DNA from: Bacteroidales bacterium
GTDB lineage: Bacteria > Bacteroidota > Bacteroidia > Bacteroidales > F082
Length of the DNA: 64,000 bases
Direction: 5' to 3'
Assembly: GCA_016282015.1 (NCBI GenBank)
Contig: JAEEJS010000055.1
Coordinates: 62,001-126,000, forward strand
The notes beneath the pieces were generated by a model. It made no database searches and was not told where the DNA came from. It saw only the letters and a program-made list of their open reading frames with translations. This document shows, piece after piece, positions 23,475 to 31,736 of this stretch (within the stretch, counting starts at the first letter, position 1; each line of letters opens with the position of its first letter). A program made the position numbers and the translations under genes.

Positions 23475-23577
23475 TATTTTTGCAGAATCTAAAGCATTGT
23501 TTCAGAGCTGTCAAGATCAATTCGGGGAAATAAACGAAAAAGCCTTAAAACATTGTTACCAATATCTTAAGGCTTTT
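23475..23577 (+). promoter_or_regulatory. Promoter-like box followed by a strong hairpin; possible short RNA
   Basis: A perfect -7 box TATTTTTG lies at 23475-23482 without a TTG at the right distance. About 55 bases after the predicted start comes AAAAGCCTTAA ... TTAAGGCTTTT (arms 23538-23548 and 23567-23577), an 11-bp stem that can also serve as terminator for the reverse-strand tRNA-Lys. No protein-coding frame lies between box and hairpin. Confidence 0.4.
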
Positions 23578-23583
23578 ATTTTG

Positions 23584-23656
23584 TGACCTGGCTGGGGCTC
23601 GAACCCAGGACCCCCACATTAAAAGTGTGATGCTCTACCTGCTGAGCTACCAAGTC
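23584..23656 (-). tRNA. tRNA-Lys (anticodon TTT)
   Basis: A 73-base cloverleaf on the reverse strand: acceptor GACTTGG/CCAGGTC, D-arm with AGCTCAGCAGGTAGAGC, anticodon loop CTTTTAA and T-arm with TTCGAGC. No CCA is encoded. It marks the start of intact host chromosome next to the prophage remnant. Confidence 0.95.
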
Positions 23657-23734
23657 AATTCAACCCCTCTACCATTTTGCGACTGCAAAAATAGTATATT
23701 TTTCAATACCTCTAACAAAATTTCTGAAAAAATT

Positions 23735-24346
23735 TTAATCGAGAATACCTTTGCCTTGGCGAGTGATAAGTATCTCATTATCAGTGCAATCCACAATGGT
23801 ACTTCCTTGGTTGTCACCAAAACCTCCGTCAATGACTATGTCAACACGGTCTTTGTAGTGCTCGTGGATCACCTCCGGATCGGTTAAAAAGCCTGAAATT
23901 TCATCCTCATCAATGATGGAGGTTGTCATTATGGGGTTGCCCAATTCCTTAACTATATTGGTGATAATGGGCTGGTCTGGAATACGTATACCTATGGTCT
24001 TTTTATGACTCTGGAAGATGCGCGGTATGTTGTTGTTGGCCTCCAAAATGAAGGTGAAAGCTCCCGGAAGGTTGCGCTTCATCATCTTGAACACATCGTT
24101 GCTGATAGGTTTGGTAAACTCCGATAGCATGCTCAGATCGTGGAATATAAAAGAAAAATGGGCTTTCTCCTTGCGGATGCCCTTGATCTGTGCTATGCGC
24201 TCATAAGCTTTTGTGCTGTTGATGCTGCAACCGATGCCGTAGATAGTGTCGGTTGGGAATATTACAACGCCATCCTTCCTCAAGCAGTCAATTATCATTT
24301 TGACGTGACGAGGATTTGGATTTTCCGGATGGACTTGTAATAACAT
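23735..24346 (-). CDS. tsaC: L-threonylcarbamoyladenylate synthase (TsaC/YrdC/Sua5 family)
   Basis: A 203-residue protein with the YrdC fold. It has VVIFPTDTIYGIGCSI near residue 27, the KGIRKEKAHFSFIFHD region, the LPGAFTFILEA strand and IGIRIPDQPI, all part of the nucleotide and threonine site. It makes threonylcarbamoyl-AMP from Thr, bicarbonate and ATP, the first step of the t6A37 modification of tRNAs that read ANN codons. It lacks the extra C-terminal Sua5 domain, so it is the short type. It lies between two tRNA genes. Confidence 0.92.
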   Translation of the reverse strand: MLLQVHPENPNPRHVKMIIDCLRKDGVVIFPTDTIYGIGCSINSTKAYERIAQIKGIRKEKAHFSFIFHDLSMLSEFTKPISNDVFKMMKRNLPGAFTFILEANNNIPRIFQSHKKTIGIRIPDQPIITNIVKELGNPIMTTSIIDEDEISGFLTDPEVIHEHYKDRVDIVIDGGFGDNQGSTIVDCTDNEILITRQGKGILD

Positions 24347-24358
24347 AATCTCAGTTTG

Positions 24359-24432
24359 TGATTCCGCTGGGATTCGAACCCAGGACCCACAGCTTAGAAG
24401 GCTGTTGCTCTATCCAGCTGAGCTACAGAACC
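24359..24432 (-). tRNA. tRNA-Arg (anticodon TCT)
   Basis: A 74-base cloverleaf on the reverse strand: acceptor GGTTCTG/CGGAATC with two G-T pairs, anticodon stem-loop ACAGC-CTTCTAA-GCTGT and T-arm CTGGG-TTCGAAT-CCCAG. It lies just upstream of the tsaC gene on the same strand. Confidence 0.95.
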
Positions 24433-24536
24433 ATTGCTTTTCGCGACTGCAAAAATACAAAAATTTTAGAAAACTAAATCAAAAAATACAAATTTTTATA
24501 TGTATTTCCGAAACATTTGACACTCAATAAGTTGAG

Positions 24537-24797
24537 TTACTTTTTAGCTGTCGGCGGCTGGGGCTTTGACTTCTTTACATTGATGATGCTGCCCATAAAA
24601 TCCATTTCGTTGGTTTCAACCACGGCCACATAAGCTTCACTGTCGTTCGGCATCTCGACAAATCCATAGCATTTGGAACGTTTCGTTTCATGATCCATAA
24701 TGACCTTACATACCGAAACTGTACCAAAACGCTCGAAAAGGCGTCTTACATCATCCGCTGTGGTCCTGGAAGAAAGCTTTGCAATAAAAATCTTCAT
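24537..24797 (-). CDS. Single-RRM RNA-binding protein
   Basis: An 86-residue protein consisting of one RNA recognition motif. RNP2 is MKIFIAKL at the very N-terminus, RNP1 is SKCYGFVEM at about residue 42, and the last strand is SIINVKKSKP with a short basic tail. The start at 24797 is used because the upstream in-frame Met would add a non-RRM leader. Bacteroidota carry several such small RRM proteins, often cold-regulated. The leader contains a perfect -7 box (TATATTTG on the reverse strand, about 24841-24848). Confidence 0.88.
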   Translation of the reverse strand: MKIFIAKLSSRTTADDVRRLFERFGTVSVCKVIMDHETKRSKCYGFVEMPNDSEAYVAVVETNEMDFMGSIINVKKSKPQPPTAKK

Positions 24798-24893
24798 AAG
24801 AGTTAAGTTAGTTAACGAACTAAAAGTCAGTAATTTATCGGATGCAAATATATAAATACTTTTCATACCACCGCTATTTTTTTCAAAAATTTT

Positions 24894-24923
24894 TTGAATA
24901 CGTATAAAAAAATGCTAATTTTG
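24894..24923 (+). promoter_or_regulatory. Promoter of the DUF3332 lipoprotein gene
   Basis: TTG (24894-24896), 19 bases, then TAATTTTG (24916-24923), a perfect Bacteroidetes-type promoter. It gives a leader of about 28 bases to the ATG at 24958. Confidence 0.8.
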
Positions 24924-24957
24924 CGTCAGAATTGACAACTTTAAATTAATAAACATC

Positions 24958-25461
24958 ATGAAAAAGGTATTCTTAACAGTCGCAATGGCAGCTACACTTT
25001 TCCTGTCATCATGCATCGGATCATTCAGTCTCACAAAGAAGTACTACAATTGGAACCAGTCAATCGGTGACAAGTGGATCAACGAAATCGTGTTCTTCGC
25101 TACATCATGCTTGATCCCTGTTTACGGAGTTTGCTTGTTTGTGGACGGTGTTGTCATCAACTCAATCGAGTTCTGGACAGGCAACAACCCTGTCGGTAGC
25201 AAGACTGATGTCATCAACACAGAAAATGGTCAGTACATTGTCAAATCAGACGAGAACGGTTACACCATCACAAAGGGTGACGAGACTGTTCAGTTTGTCA
25301 ACAACAACGGCACATGGTTCGTGGTCAACGGCGAAGAGCTCGTTCCTATGTTCACCTACACAGATGACAACCATGTCTGCATGAACCTCGGCGAGACTTC
25401 AACAATCGTTGAGCTTTCACAAGCAGGTGTCGACAGCTTCCGCGCTGAATTGGCAAAATAA
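24958..25461 (+). CDS. DUF3332-family lipoprotein
   Basis: A 167-residue lipoprotein with signal MKKVFLTVAMAATLFLSSC (lipid Cys19). After it comes FSLTKKYYNWNQSIGDKW and a hydrophobic segment (FFATSCLIPVYGVCLFVDGVVINSIEFW) that is characteristic of DUF3332, and then a hydrophilic strand-rich tail. Function in the family is unknown. The gene stands alone, with its own promoter and a strong terminator, and should be highly expressed. Confidence 0.88.
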   Translation: MKKVFLTVAMAATLFLSSCIGSFSLTKKYYNWNQSIGDKWINEIVFFATSCLIPVYGVCLFVDGVVINSIEFWTGNNPVGSKTDVINTENGQYIVKSDENGYTITKGDETVQFVNNNGTWFVVNGEELVPMFTYTDDNHVCMNLGETSTIVELSQAGVDSFRAELAK

Positions 25462-25480
25462 GAAAACAGATTTTATCTTA

Positions 25481-25515
25481 AAAAAAATGTCGGCGAGTTT
25501 CGCCGACATTTTTTT
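25481..25515. terminator. Bidirectional terminator
   Basis: A perfect 16-bp stem (from AAAAAAATGTCGGCGA) with a GTT loop and poly-T on both strands lies between the DUF3332 gene (+) and the alkaline phosphatase gene (-), so it can end both. Confidence 0.92.
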
Positions 25516-25529
25516 GTTTGTCATACACC

Positions 25530-26606
25530 TTATTTATATAGTCCCATCAACCGCTTGAAGATATCGGTATTGTCCATCAGACCGGTGAAGCGGTCGGCGC
25601 CAGGGCCGTATGAGAACACTGGCACAAACACTGCGCTGTGGCTGCCTGTGCTGAAATGGAAAGCCGGATTGGTGTATCTGCCCTGAGGGTCGATGATGCT
25701 GAGACCGCCGGTCTCGTGGTCGGCTGTGACCACCACCAGGGTGTTCTGGTCTTTCTCGGCAAAGTCGAGCACCACGTTGAGCATATCGTTGAAGTCGCGC
25801 ATCTCGTCGACCATGGTGGCCGAGTCGTTGTCGTGACAGGCGAAGTCAATCTGAGAGCCTTCAATCATGAGGAAGAAACCTTTCTCGTTGTCGAGCAGGT
25901 CGATGGCCTTGGCTGTGGCCTTGGGCAGGAAGTCGCCGCGTTTGCAGGCCTCAGGCAAGTGTTTTCTGTCGGCCACCACGAATGTTCTGCCTTCTTTGTC
26001 TTGAACAGCATCTAACGATTCGTATATGTTCCAGCCTTTGTCAAACATCTGGTCAAGCAGATTCTCGCCGTCCTTGCGCTCGCAGAAATATTTCTTACCG
26101 CCACCCATAAGTACATCAAGGTTATTACGGTTGGCTATGTCGACGGCTATCTCTTCGTTGTTGCTACGGCTGACGTTATGGGCTATGAACGATGCCGGTG
26201 TGGCATGTGTCACCGCGCAAGTCACCACCACGCCGGTCTTCTTGCCGCGGGCGGCCAGCAGGTCGAGCATGCTGGGCTGAGGTATGCTGTCGGCATTCAT
26301 ACCGATGTTGCCGTTGTTTGACTTATGGCCGACGGCTATGGCTGAGCCGCCCGCGGCAGAATCGGTGATAGGTTTGTTGGCCGACTTGGTAATTGAGAAG
26401 CCGGAATACTGAAAACGTTCGAAAGCGGTAGGCGAATCGCTAGTCATAATGAGCGAATAAACCTGTGCCGGACCCATGCCGTCACCTATAATCATAACCA
26501 CATTCTTCGGCTCCGGATAAGCCGATCTTTCACTGTTAGATTTGCAACATGCTGTAAATAAAAGTGTTACAGCTGTAAAAATTGTTAAGAATTTTAATAT
26601 TTTCAT
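25530..26606 (-). CDS. phoA: Alkaline phosphatase, PhoA family, lipoprotein
   Basis: A 358-residue protein from the ATG at 26606, which gives a lipoprotein signal (ILKFLTIFTAVTLLFTAC, Cys20). Conserved parts are VVMIIGDGMG (metal-binding Asp), the catalytic Ser83 in TDSAAGGSA, THATPASF, the metal ligands in MIEGSQIDFACHDND, and VVVTADHETGGL. The enzyme releases phosphate from monoesters at the cell surface. A -7 box TACTTTTG precedes it on the reverse strand (about 26624-26631). It stands alone, convergent to the upstream lipoprotein gene. Confidence 0.93.
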   Translation of the reverse strand: MKILKFLTIFTAVTLLFTACCKSNSERSAYPEPKNVVMIIGDGMGPAQVYSLIMTSDSPTAFERFQYSGFSITKSANKPITDSAAGGSAIAVGHKSNNGNIGMNADSIPQPSMLDLLAARGKKTGVVVTCAVTHATPASFIAHNVSRSNNEEIAVDIANRNNLDVLMGGGKKYFCERKDGENLLDQMFDKGWNIYESLDAVQDKEGRTFVVADRKHLPEACKRGDFLPKATAKAIDLLDNEKGFFLMIEGSQIDFACHDNDSATMVDEMRDFNDMLNVVLDFAEKDQNTLVVVTADHETGGLSIIDPQGRYTNPAFHFSTGSHSAVFVPVFSYGPGADRFTGLMDNTDIFKRLMGLYK

Positions 26607-26654
26607 AGTAAAAAGTGTTTGTGCAAAAGTAGTAAAATTTTTTTTAGAAAAATG

Positions 26655-26684
26655 TTGCGGATAATAAAAAATGTTGTATTTTTG
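26655..26684 (+). promoter_or_regulatory. Promoter of the tRNA-Ser/Pro unit
   Basis: TTG at 26655-26657, 19 bases, TATTTTTG at 26677-26684: a perfect Bacteroidetes promoter, with the predicted start about 16 bases before the mature tRNA-Ser. Confidence 0.85.
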
Positions 26685-26706
26685 CACCCGCAAAGCCACA
26701 GAACAT

Positions 26707-26794
26707 GGAGAGGTGGGTGAGTGGCTGAAACCAACAGTTTGCTAAACTGTCGTAGCCCCTAAGGCTACCGGGGGTTCGAATCCCCCCTTCTCCG
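26707..26794 (+). tRNA. tRNA-Ser (anticodon GCT)
   Basis: An 88-base class II tRNA with a long variable arm (GTAGCCCC...). Acceptor GGAGAGG/CTTCTCC, anticodon stem-loop CAGTT-TGCTAAA-CTG type with GCT, T-arm with TTCGAAT and discriminator G, the identity element of serine tRNAs. Confidence 0.95.
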
Positions 26795-26806
26795 CCGGAA
26801 CATTAT

Positions 26807-26881
26807 CGGGGCATAGCGCAGTCCGGCTAGCGCACCTGCTTTGGGAGCAGGGGGTCGCAGGTTCGAATCCTGCTACCCCGA
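26807..26881 (+). tRNA. tRNA-Pro (anticodon TGG)
   Basis: A 75-base cloverleaf: anticodon stem-loop CCTGC-TTTGGGA-GCAGG, T-arm GCAGG-TTCGAAT-CCTGC, and an acceptor starting CGGGG. It is cotranscribed with tRNA-Ser 13 bases upstream. Confidence 0.95.
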
Positions 26882-26888
26882 CAAAAGA

Positions 26889-26912
26889 AAAGGAGGTCAG
26901 AAGACCTCCTTT
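26889..26912. terminator. Terminator of the tRNA-Ser/Pro unit, overlapping the malY 3' end
   Basis: A 10-bp stem (AAAGGAGGTC, loop AGAA, complement) followed on + by TTTATTCTTTT. The reverse-strand aminotransferase gene ends inside this stem at 26897, so the same hairpin can stop both transcripts. Confidence 0.8.
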
Positions 26913-28057
26913 ATTCTTTTCATAGCCTCCGCAACAACGCTCCGCGGACAGGCCAGATTGATTCTCAGGCACTTCTCCCCTTGCTTACCAAACTCCTTAC
27001 CGTTGTTCAAACCCAAGCCTGCTTCGAATATCATCTTATGGTTAAGTTCTTTGTTATCAAGGTTATAGGCCGAGAAATCGAGCCACAGCATGTACGTGGC
27101 TTCAGCCCTGTGCACCCGAATCTTAGGCAACTCCTTATTAATATAGTCAACCACATAGTCGATATTGCCCTGTATGTAGACCAGCAGCTGCTGCAGCCAC
27201 TCCTCCCCTTTTTCCATGGCGGTCTTGGTGGCTATCTTGCCGAATATATTGCCCAGATGTATCTCTGTACTTTCCACAAAATTTACGTACGTTTTACGCA
27301 ACTCCTCGTTTGGCACTATGATGGTCGATGTGGCCATGCCCGCCAGGTTGAAGGTCTTGCTGGCCGCATGGGCTGTTAAGCTATGCTGGGCAAACTCCTC
27401 ACATACGCTGGCAAACGGCACATGTTTATGGCCCGGCAGCACCAAGTCGCAATGTATCTCATCGGAGAACACCAGCACGTTGTTGCGCATACAGATGTCG
27501 CCCAGTCTCTTGAGCTCGTCGCGGGTCCAGCAGCGTCCGACAGGGTTGTGCGGATTGCTGAGAATGAGCATCTTAGCCGTCTTTGCCTGCTTCTCCAAAA
27601 GCTCGTAATCCATTATAAATCCGTCGTCGGTGTCGATAAGCGGGTTTGTCACCAGCTTGCGTCCGTGGCTCTCCACAGCATGGAAGAAAGGCGGATAGAC
27701 AGGCGGCTGGATTATCACCTCGTCACCCTCTTTGGTCAGACCAAGCACTGCCATGTTAAAGGCTGCCACCACACCCGGAGTGTAGGTCATCCATTCCTTG
27801 CGTACATCCCACTGGTGACGGCGTCTGATCCATGCGGCTATAGCCTCGAAATAGGCATCCTCACGGAAGGTGTAGCCGTACACGTCGTATTTGGCTCTCT
27901 CAATAACCGCCTCGCGTATGAAATCGGGAGTACGGAAATCCATGTCGGCCACCCACATCGGGATGACATCGGCCTTGCCGAACACGTTGTTTCTCAAGTC
28001 GTATTTGACACTTTCGGTGCCTTCACGATTTATTTTCTCATCAAAATTGTATACCAT
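26897..28057 (-). CDS. patB: Cystathionine beta-lyase, PatB/MalY-type aminotransferase fold
   Basis: A 386-residue PLP enzyme of the MalY/PatB branch. Signature parts are VIPMWVADMDFRTPDFI, the YPPFFHAV substrate loop, LSNPHNPVGR (PLP-phosphate and Asp region), VFSDEIHCDL and the Schiff-base lysine K234 in AASKTFNLAG. It cleaves cystathionine or cysteine to pyruvate, ammonia and thiol, feeding methionine synthesis; E. coli MalY additionally represses maltose genes. Length and motifs are complete. It has its own weak -7 box upstream. Confidence 0.92.
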   Translation of the reverse strand: MVYNFDEKINREGTESVKYDLRNNVFGKADVIPMWVADMDFRTPDFIREAVIERAKYDVYGYTFREDAYFEAIAAWIRRRHQWDVRKEWMTYTPGVVAAFNMAVLGLTKEGDEVIIQPPVYPPFFHAVESHGRKLVTNPLIDTDDGFIMDYELLEKQAKTAKMLILSNPHNPVGRCWTRDELKRLGDICMRNNVLVFSDEIHCDLVLPGHKHVPFASVCEEFAQHSLTAHAASKTFNLAGMATSTIIVPNEELRKTYVNFVESTEIHLGNIFGKIATKTAMEKGEEWLQQLLVYIQGNIDYVVDYINKELPKIRVHRAEATYMLWLDFSAYNLDNKELNHKMIFEAGLGLNNGKEFGKQGEKCLRINLACPRSVVAEAMKRIKEVF

Positions 28058-28161
28058 AATCAGAAAAATCTAATGTTTCCGCAAAGTTGAAACTTTTTTT
28101 GATATGACCGACAATAATTTAAAAAAAATTGAGTAACTTTGCACCCTCAAAAAAACAATGG

Positions 28162-30489
28162 ATGAAAAAACTGGTTTTTGCATTGATTCTACTGATAATT
28201 AGCATGTTAGAGCTGCATGCACAAACCGGTATTTTTGGCACTGTGAAAGACATTGACAGCGGTGAGACCTTGGTTGGAGCGGCAGTTTTTGTCGATTCGC
28301 TTAAAGTGGGCACCGCAACCGACCACGACGGCAACTATAAACTCATCCTTAAACCCGGCCGTTACAGCATAAGAGTTTCATACATTGGCTATAACACTCT
28401 CGACAAGGTGGTTGTGATTGACAACAGCCTTAAACGCATGAACTTCAACCTTAAGGTGGAAAGCCAGATGCTTGACAACATTGTCATCACCAGCCGTAAA
28501 CCTGACGCCAATGTCAAGGAGTTGTCTATGAGTGTGCAGAAATTGGAGATGGTGAAAATCAGGAAGATTCCGGCTTTGATGGGCGAAGTGGACGTCATCA
28601 AGGCGGTACAATTGCTGCCAGGTGTGCAGGCTGCTTCGGAAGGCTCGTCAGGTTTCAGCGTACGCGGAGGCTCACCCGACCAGAACCTCATCACTCTGGA
28701 CGAGGCTCCGGTGTACAACGCCTCACACTTCTTGGGATTCTTCTCGGTGTTCAACAATGACGTGGTCAAAGAAGCCACTCTTTACAAGGGCGACATCCCG
28801 GCCAACTACGACAACCGTCTGTCCTCAGTATTGGATGTTAAGACTTTAGACGACGTCCCTGACCGTTTCACCATGACCGGCGGCATAGGCATTCTCACCA
28901 GCCGTCTGATGGTCAACATGCCGTTCAACAAACATCGCACAGCCGTTATGCTTGCCGGCCGTGTCACCTACGGAGGTCTGCTGGCACCGTACATCGTCAA
29001 TCAGATTAAAGACACAAAGCTTTACTTCTATGACCTCAACGGCAAGCTGATGCACACCCTCAACGACAACAACCGTATTTTCCTGTCGGTTTACAATGGC
29101 TACGACATGATAGGTCTGAAAAACATGATGGGCGTAGGCTACGGCAACACCACCATCTCAGGCCGTTGGAATCACATATTCGGCAATAAGCTCACATCCA
29201 ACCTTTCATTGCACTACACCCGCTACCGTTACGGCGTGGACGTGAGCATGAACCCTTACGACTTTTCAGTGGCGGCCGGCATATACGACTTCACCGGAAG
29301 ATATGATTTTACTTGGCTTGCCAAGGACAATCTCACCTCAAAGTTCGGCGCCTCGTTCACCTATCACAAGTTCAACCAAGGCGAGCTTGACGACCGCACA
29401 GGTGTTGTGGGCGATTACTTCTCGTTGGACAATCAGGCCCATTATTACAGAAAAGCCCTTGAGACAGCTTTGTATTTCACCAACGAGCATAAGTTGGGAC
29501 CTTTCTTCTCTGTCCGCTACGGTCTGCGTTTCAGCATGTTCCAGAATATTGGCGAAGAAACCCTGTACCTTTTCGACGAAAACTACGAGTTTATCGACTC
29601 AATCAATTATGGCCCAGGAGTGATATTCAACACTTACACCAGCTTGGAGCCACGTGTAGCCATGATGTACCAGATTGACGCATTTTCGTCAATTAAGACT
29701 TCATATGCAAGGACCACTCAGTATTCCCAGATAGCAACCAACGCCACAGGCGGTCTGCCTTTCGACGTTTGGTTCCCTTCAAGCCCCAACATCAAACCTC
29801 AGATCTGCGACCAGGTGGCCGCCGGCTACTTCCGCAACTTCCGTGGCAACGACATTGAGACTTCAGTGGAGGTTTTCTACAAGAACATGCAAAATGTAAT
29901 CGACTTCATAGACGATGCCCAACTTTACGGCAACGCCAGGATAGACGGCGAGGTGAGAGTGGGTCACGGACGCGCTTATGGAGTGGAGTTGCTCGTGAGG
30001 AAAAACTACGGCAAGTTCACCGGTTGGATCTCGTACACCTACAGCCGCGCTTTCCGCAAGGTTAAAGGCATTAGCCACGACGAGGAGTACAACTCTCCTT
30101 ACGACCGTCCGCACTGCATCAGCATAGTGCTCAACTACGAAATAAACGACAGGATAGATGTGTCGGCCAACTGGATTTACAACACCGGTCAGCCTGTCAC
30201 CTACCCTTACGGTAAATACAGCGACCACGGCTCAACTTACGCCATCTACAACGGATACCGCAACCGCAGCCGCTATCCCGACTACCATCGTCTCGACCTT
30301 TCGGCCACCTTCAAATGCAAGAAGCACATACGCTGGCAGGGCGAATGGAACGTTTCGATCTACAACGTCTACGGACGTCACAACACCTGGGCTGTAACCT
30401 TTGTGCCCGGCGAAAACAATACCATTAAGACTGAAAGAATGTATCTATTCTCAATAATTCCGTCAGTCTCATACAATTTCAAATTTTAA
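28162..30489 (+). CDS. TonB-dependent outer-membrane receptor
   Basis: A 775-residue protein from ATG 28162, which starts a signal peptide (KKLVFALILLIISMLELHAQ). Residues 23-105 form a carboxypeptidase-regulatory-like domain (GTVKDIDSGETLVGAAVFV), then comes the plug (SGFSVRGGSPDQNLITLDEAPVYN, about 180-200) and a beta barrel ending in FKF, the terminal Phe of outer-membrane proteins. A -7 box TAACTTTG precedes it. It pairs with the DUF4249 lipoprotein 5 bases downstream, a frequent Bacteroidota arrangement for uptake of an unknown ligand. It is not the SusC class, as no SusD follows. Confidence 0.92.
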   Translation: MKKLVFALILLIISMLELHAQTGIFGTVKDIDSGETLVGAAVFVDSLKVGTATDHDGNYKLILKPGRYSIRVSYIGYNTLDKVVVIDNSLKRMNFNLKVESQMLDNIVITSRKPDANVKELSMSVQKLEMVKIRKIPALMGEVDVIKAVQLLPGVQAASEGSSGFSVRGGSPDQNLITLDEAPVYNASHFLGFFSVFNNDVVKEATLYKGDIPANYDNRLSSVLDVKTLDDVPDRFTMTGGIGILTSRLMVNMPFNKHRTAVMLAGRVTYGGLLAPYIVNQIKDTKLYFYDLNGKLMHTLNDNNRIFLSVYNGYDMIGLKNMMGVGYGNTTISGRWNHIFGNKLTSNLSLHYTRYRYGVDVSMNPYDFSVAAGIYDFTGRYDFTWLAKDNLTSKFGASFTYHKFNQGELDDRTGVVGDYFSLDNQAHYYRKALETALYFTNEHKLGPFFSVRYGLRFSMFQNIGEETLYLFDENYEFIDSINYGPGVIFNTYTSLEPRVAMMYQIDAFSSIKTSYARTTQYSQIATNATGGLPFDVWFPSSPNIKPQICDQVAAGYFRNFRGNDIETSVEVFYKNMQNVIDFIDDAQLYGNARIDGEVRVGHGRAYGVELLVRKNYGKFTGWISYTYSRAFRKVKGISHDEEYNSPYDRPHCISIVLNYEINDRIDVSANWIYNTGQPVTYPYGKYSDHGSTYAIYNGYRNRSRYPDYHRLDLSATFKCKKHIRWQGEWNVSIYNVYGRHNTWAVTFVPGENNTIKTERMYLFSIIPSVSYNFKF

Positions 30490-30494
30490 GCATT

Positions 30495-31373
30495 ATGAAA
30501 AAAATATTTCCGATAGTAATAATAGTAATGACGCTTTTGGCCACATCCTGCCGCGAGCCTATGAAGATCGATATGCAGGAAGGCGTGATGCTGGTAGGCA
30601 TAAGCGGCTCCATTACAGACGAGTTTAAGTATCAGGAAGTTATAGTCAGCCGCACCACTCCTTTCTATACTGACGAACTGCCGGAAAGGATATCCGGAGC
30701 CACTGTGTTTGTGCTTGACGGCAACGACACCATACATTATCAGGAAAGCGAAGAGGCTGGCCGTTATCTCACTTTGGAGCCTATGGCCGGTGAGCCTAAC
30801 CACACCTACCGTCTGTCGGTTGATTTTTACGATGAGGAAGGACATCAGCACTTCTATTCTGAGACGACCATGAAGGAGAATGTGGAGCAAATCGACTCAA
30901 TCAAAGTGAAAGACTGGAAGTTCAACGCCTTGGAACTGGAGCATTATCTGGGTGTTTATCCGTATTTCCAAACCACCGACGATCCTAAGACCTACTACAT
31001 GGTGCGCGTCAGCATCAACCACGAGGACATCGGAGGCGACACTCTTACAAAATGCGAGATATTCGAGACCATGGGTTATGCCGGCATCTACTTCAACGGA
31101 CCGCTTATGGTGCTTCTGGGAGGTGAATTCCCGGTCTACGGTCTGGACCAGCGCGACAGTCTCGAGGTGGTGCACCGTGGCGACACCGTCACCATGGATC
31201 TGTGGTCAATTCCTCGCGACTATGCCCACTACATTGCTGAAATAGCCACCAACTCAGGCACCAACCCAATGATGGGAACGCCTTCAAATGTGCGCACTAA
31301 CATACAGCCTGAAGACAAGGCCGTGGGTATGTTCCACGCCTCCTCGAAGCGAAGTTGTTCTGTAATTTATTGA
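30495..31373 (+). CDS. DUF4249 surface lipoprotein
   Basis: A 292-residue lipoprotein (signal KKIFPIVIIVMTLLATSC). It continues with LVGISGSITDEFKYQEVIVSRT, ISGATVFVLDGNDTIHYQE and PNHTYRLSVDF, a beta-sandwich pattern typical of DUF4249, which is regularly encoded behind TonB-dependent receptors. It is likely a ligand-binding partner at the outer leaflet, as SusD is for SusC. The C-terminus (SKRSCSVIY) is short. Confidence 0.88.
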   Translation: MKKIFPIVIIVMTLLATSCREPMKIDMQEGVMLVGISGSITDEFKYQEVIVSRTTPFYTDELPERISGATVFVLDGNDTIHYQESEEAGRYLTLEPMAGEPNHTYRLSVDFYDEEGHQHFYSETTMKENVEQIDSIKVKDWKFNALELEHYLGVYPYFQTTDDPKTYYMVRVSINHEDIGGDTLTKCEIFETMGYAGIYFNGPLMVLLGGEFPVYGLDQRDSLEVVHRGDTVTMDLWSIPRDYAHYIAEIATNSGTNPMMGTPSNVRTNIQPEDKAVGMFHASSKRSCSVIY

Positions 31374-31461
31374 TTTCTATAAGCTTGCAAAATATTTGAA
31401 AAAACTTGATTTTTTTGCTGTTTGCAAATGATTTTTTAGTATTTTTGCAGCGCAAAAGCAA

Positions 31462-31543
31462 GGGGGAGTCGCATAGCGGCAATTGCAACAGACTGTAAAT
31501 CTGTCCTCGGATGAGTTCGGTGGTTCGAGTCCACCCTCCCCCA
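31462..31543 (+). tRNA. tRNA-Tyr (anticodon GTA)
   Basis: An 82-base class II tRNA: acceptor GGGGGAG/CTCCCCC, anticodon stem-loop ACAGA-CTGTAAA-TCTGT, a variable arm, and T-arm GGTGG-TTCGAGT-CCACC. A perfect -7 box TATTTTTG (31440-31447) precedes it. Confidence 0.95.
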
Positions 31544-31610
31544 CAAAAAATTTCACATTTTTTGGATAACCAATAAAAAAATGTTGTAATTTTGCAGCGC
31601 TAAACGCAAT

Positions 31611-31684
31611 GGACTAGTAGCTCAATTGGATAGAGTCCCTGACTACGGATCAGGCGGTTGTGGGTTCGACTCCCGCCTAGTTCA
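31611..31684 (+). tRNA. tRNA-Arg (anticodon ACG)
   Basis: A 74-base cloverleaf: acceptor GGACTAG/CTAGTTC, anticodon stem-loop CCTGA-CTACGGA-TCAGG, T-arm with TTCGACT. It has its own -7 box (TAATTTTG, 31587-31594), so it is not merely cotranscribed with tRNA-Tyr. A34 should be edited to inosine. Confidence 0.95.
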
Positions 31685-31685
31685 C

Positions 31686-31717
31686 AAAAAAAAGCTGACA
31701 GTGACGTCAGCTTTTTT
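31686..31717. terminator. Terminator behind tRNA-Arg
   Basis: AGCTGAC (31693-31699), a 6-base loop and GTCAGCT (31706-31712), flanked by A and T runs. It lies between the tRNA and the convergent SUMF1-type gene and can serve both. Confidence 0.85.
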
Positions 31718-31736
31718 TATTGCTAAGGTCTAAAGT

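Noticed and set aside
23584..23656. tRNA-Lys as the prophage attachment site
   Set aside because: The phage is Mu-like and should insert by transposition; no integrase and no duplicated tRNA end are seen at the phage edge.
28162..31373. SusC/SusD polysaccharide locus
   Set aside because: The lipoprotein is DUF4249 type, not SusD, and no glycan enzymes adjoin.
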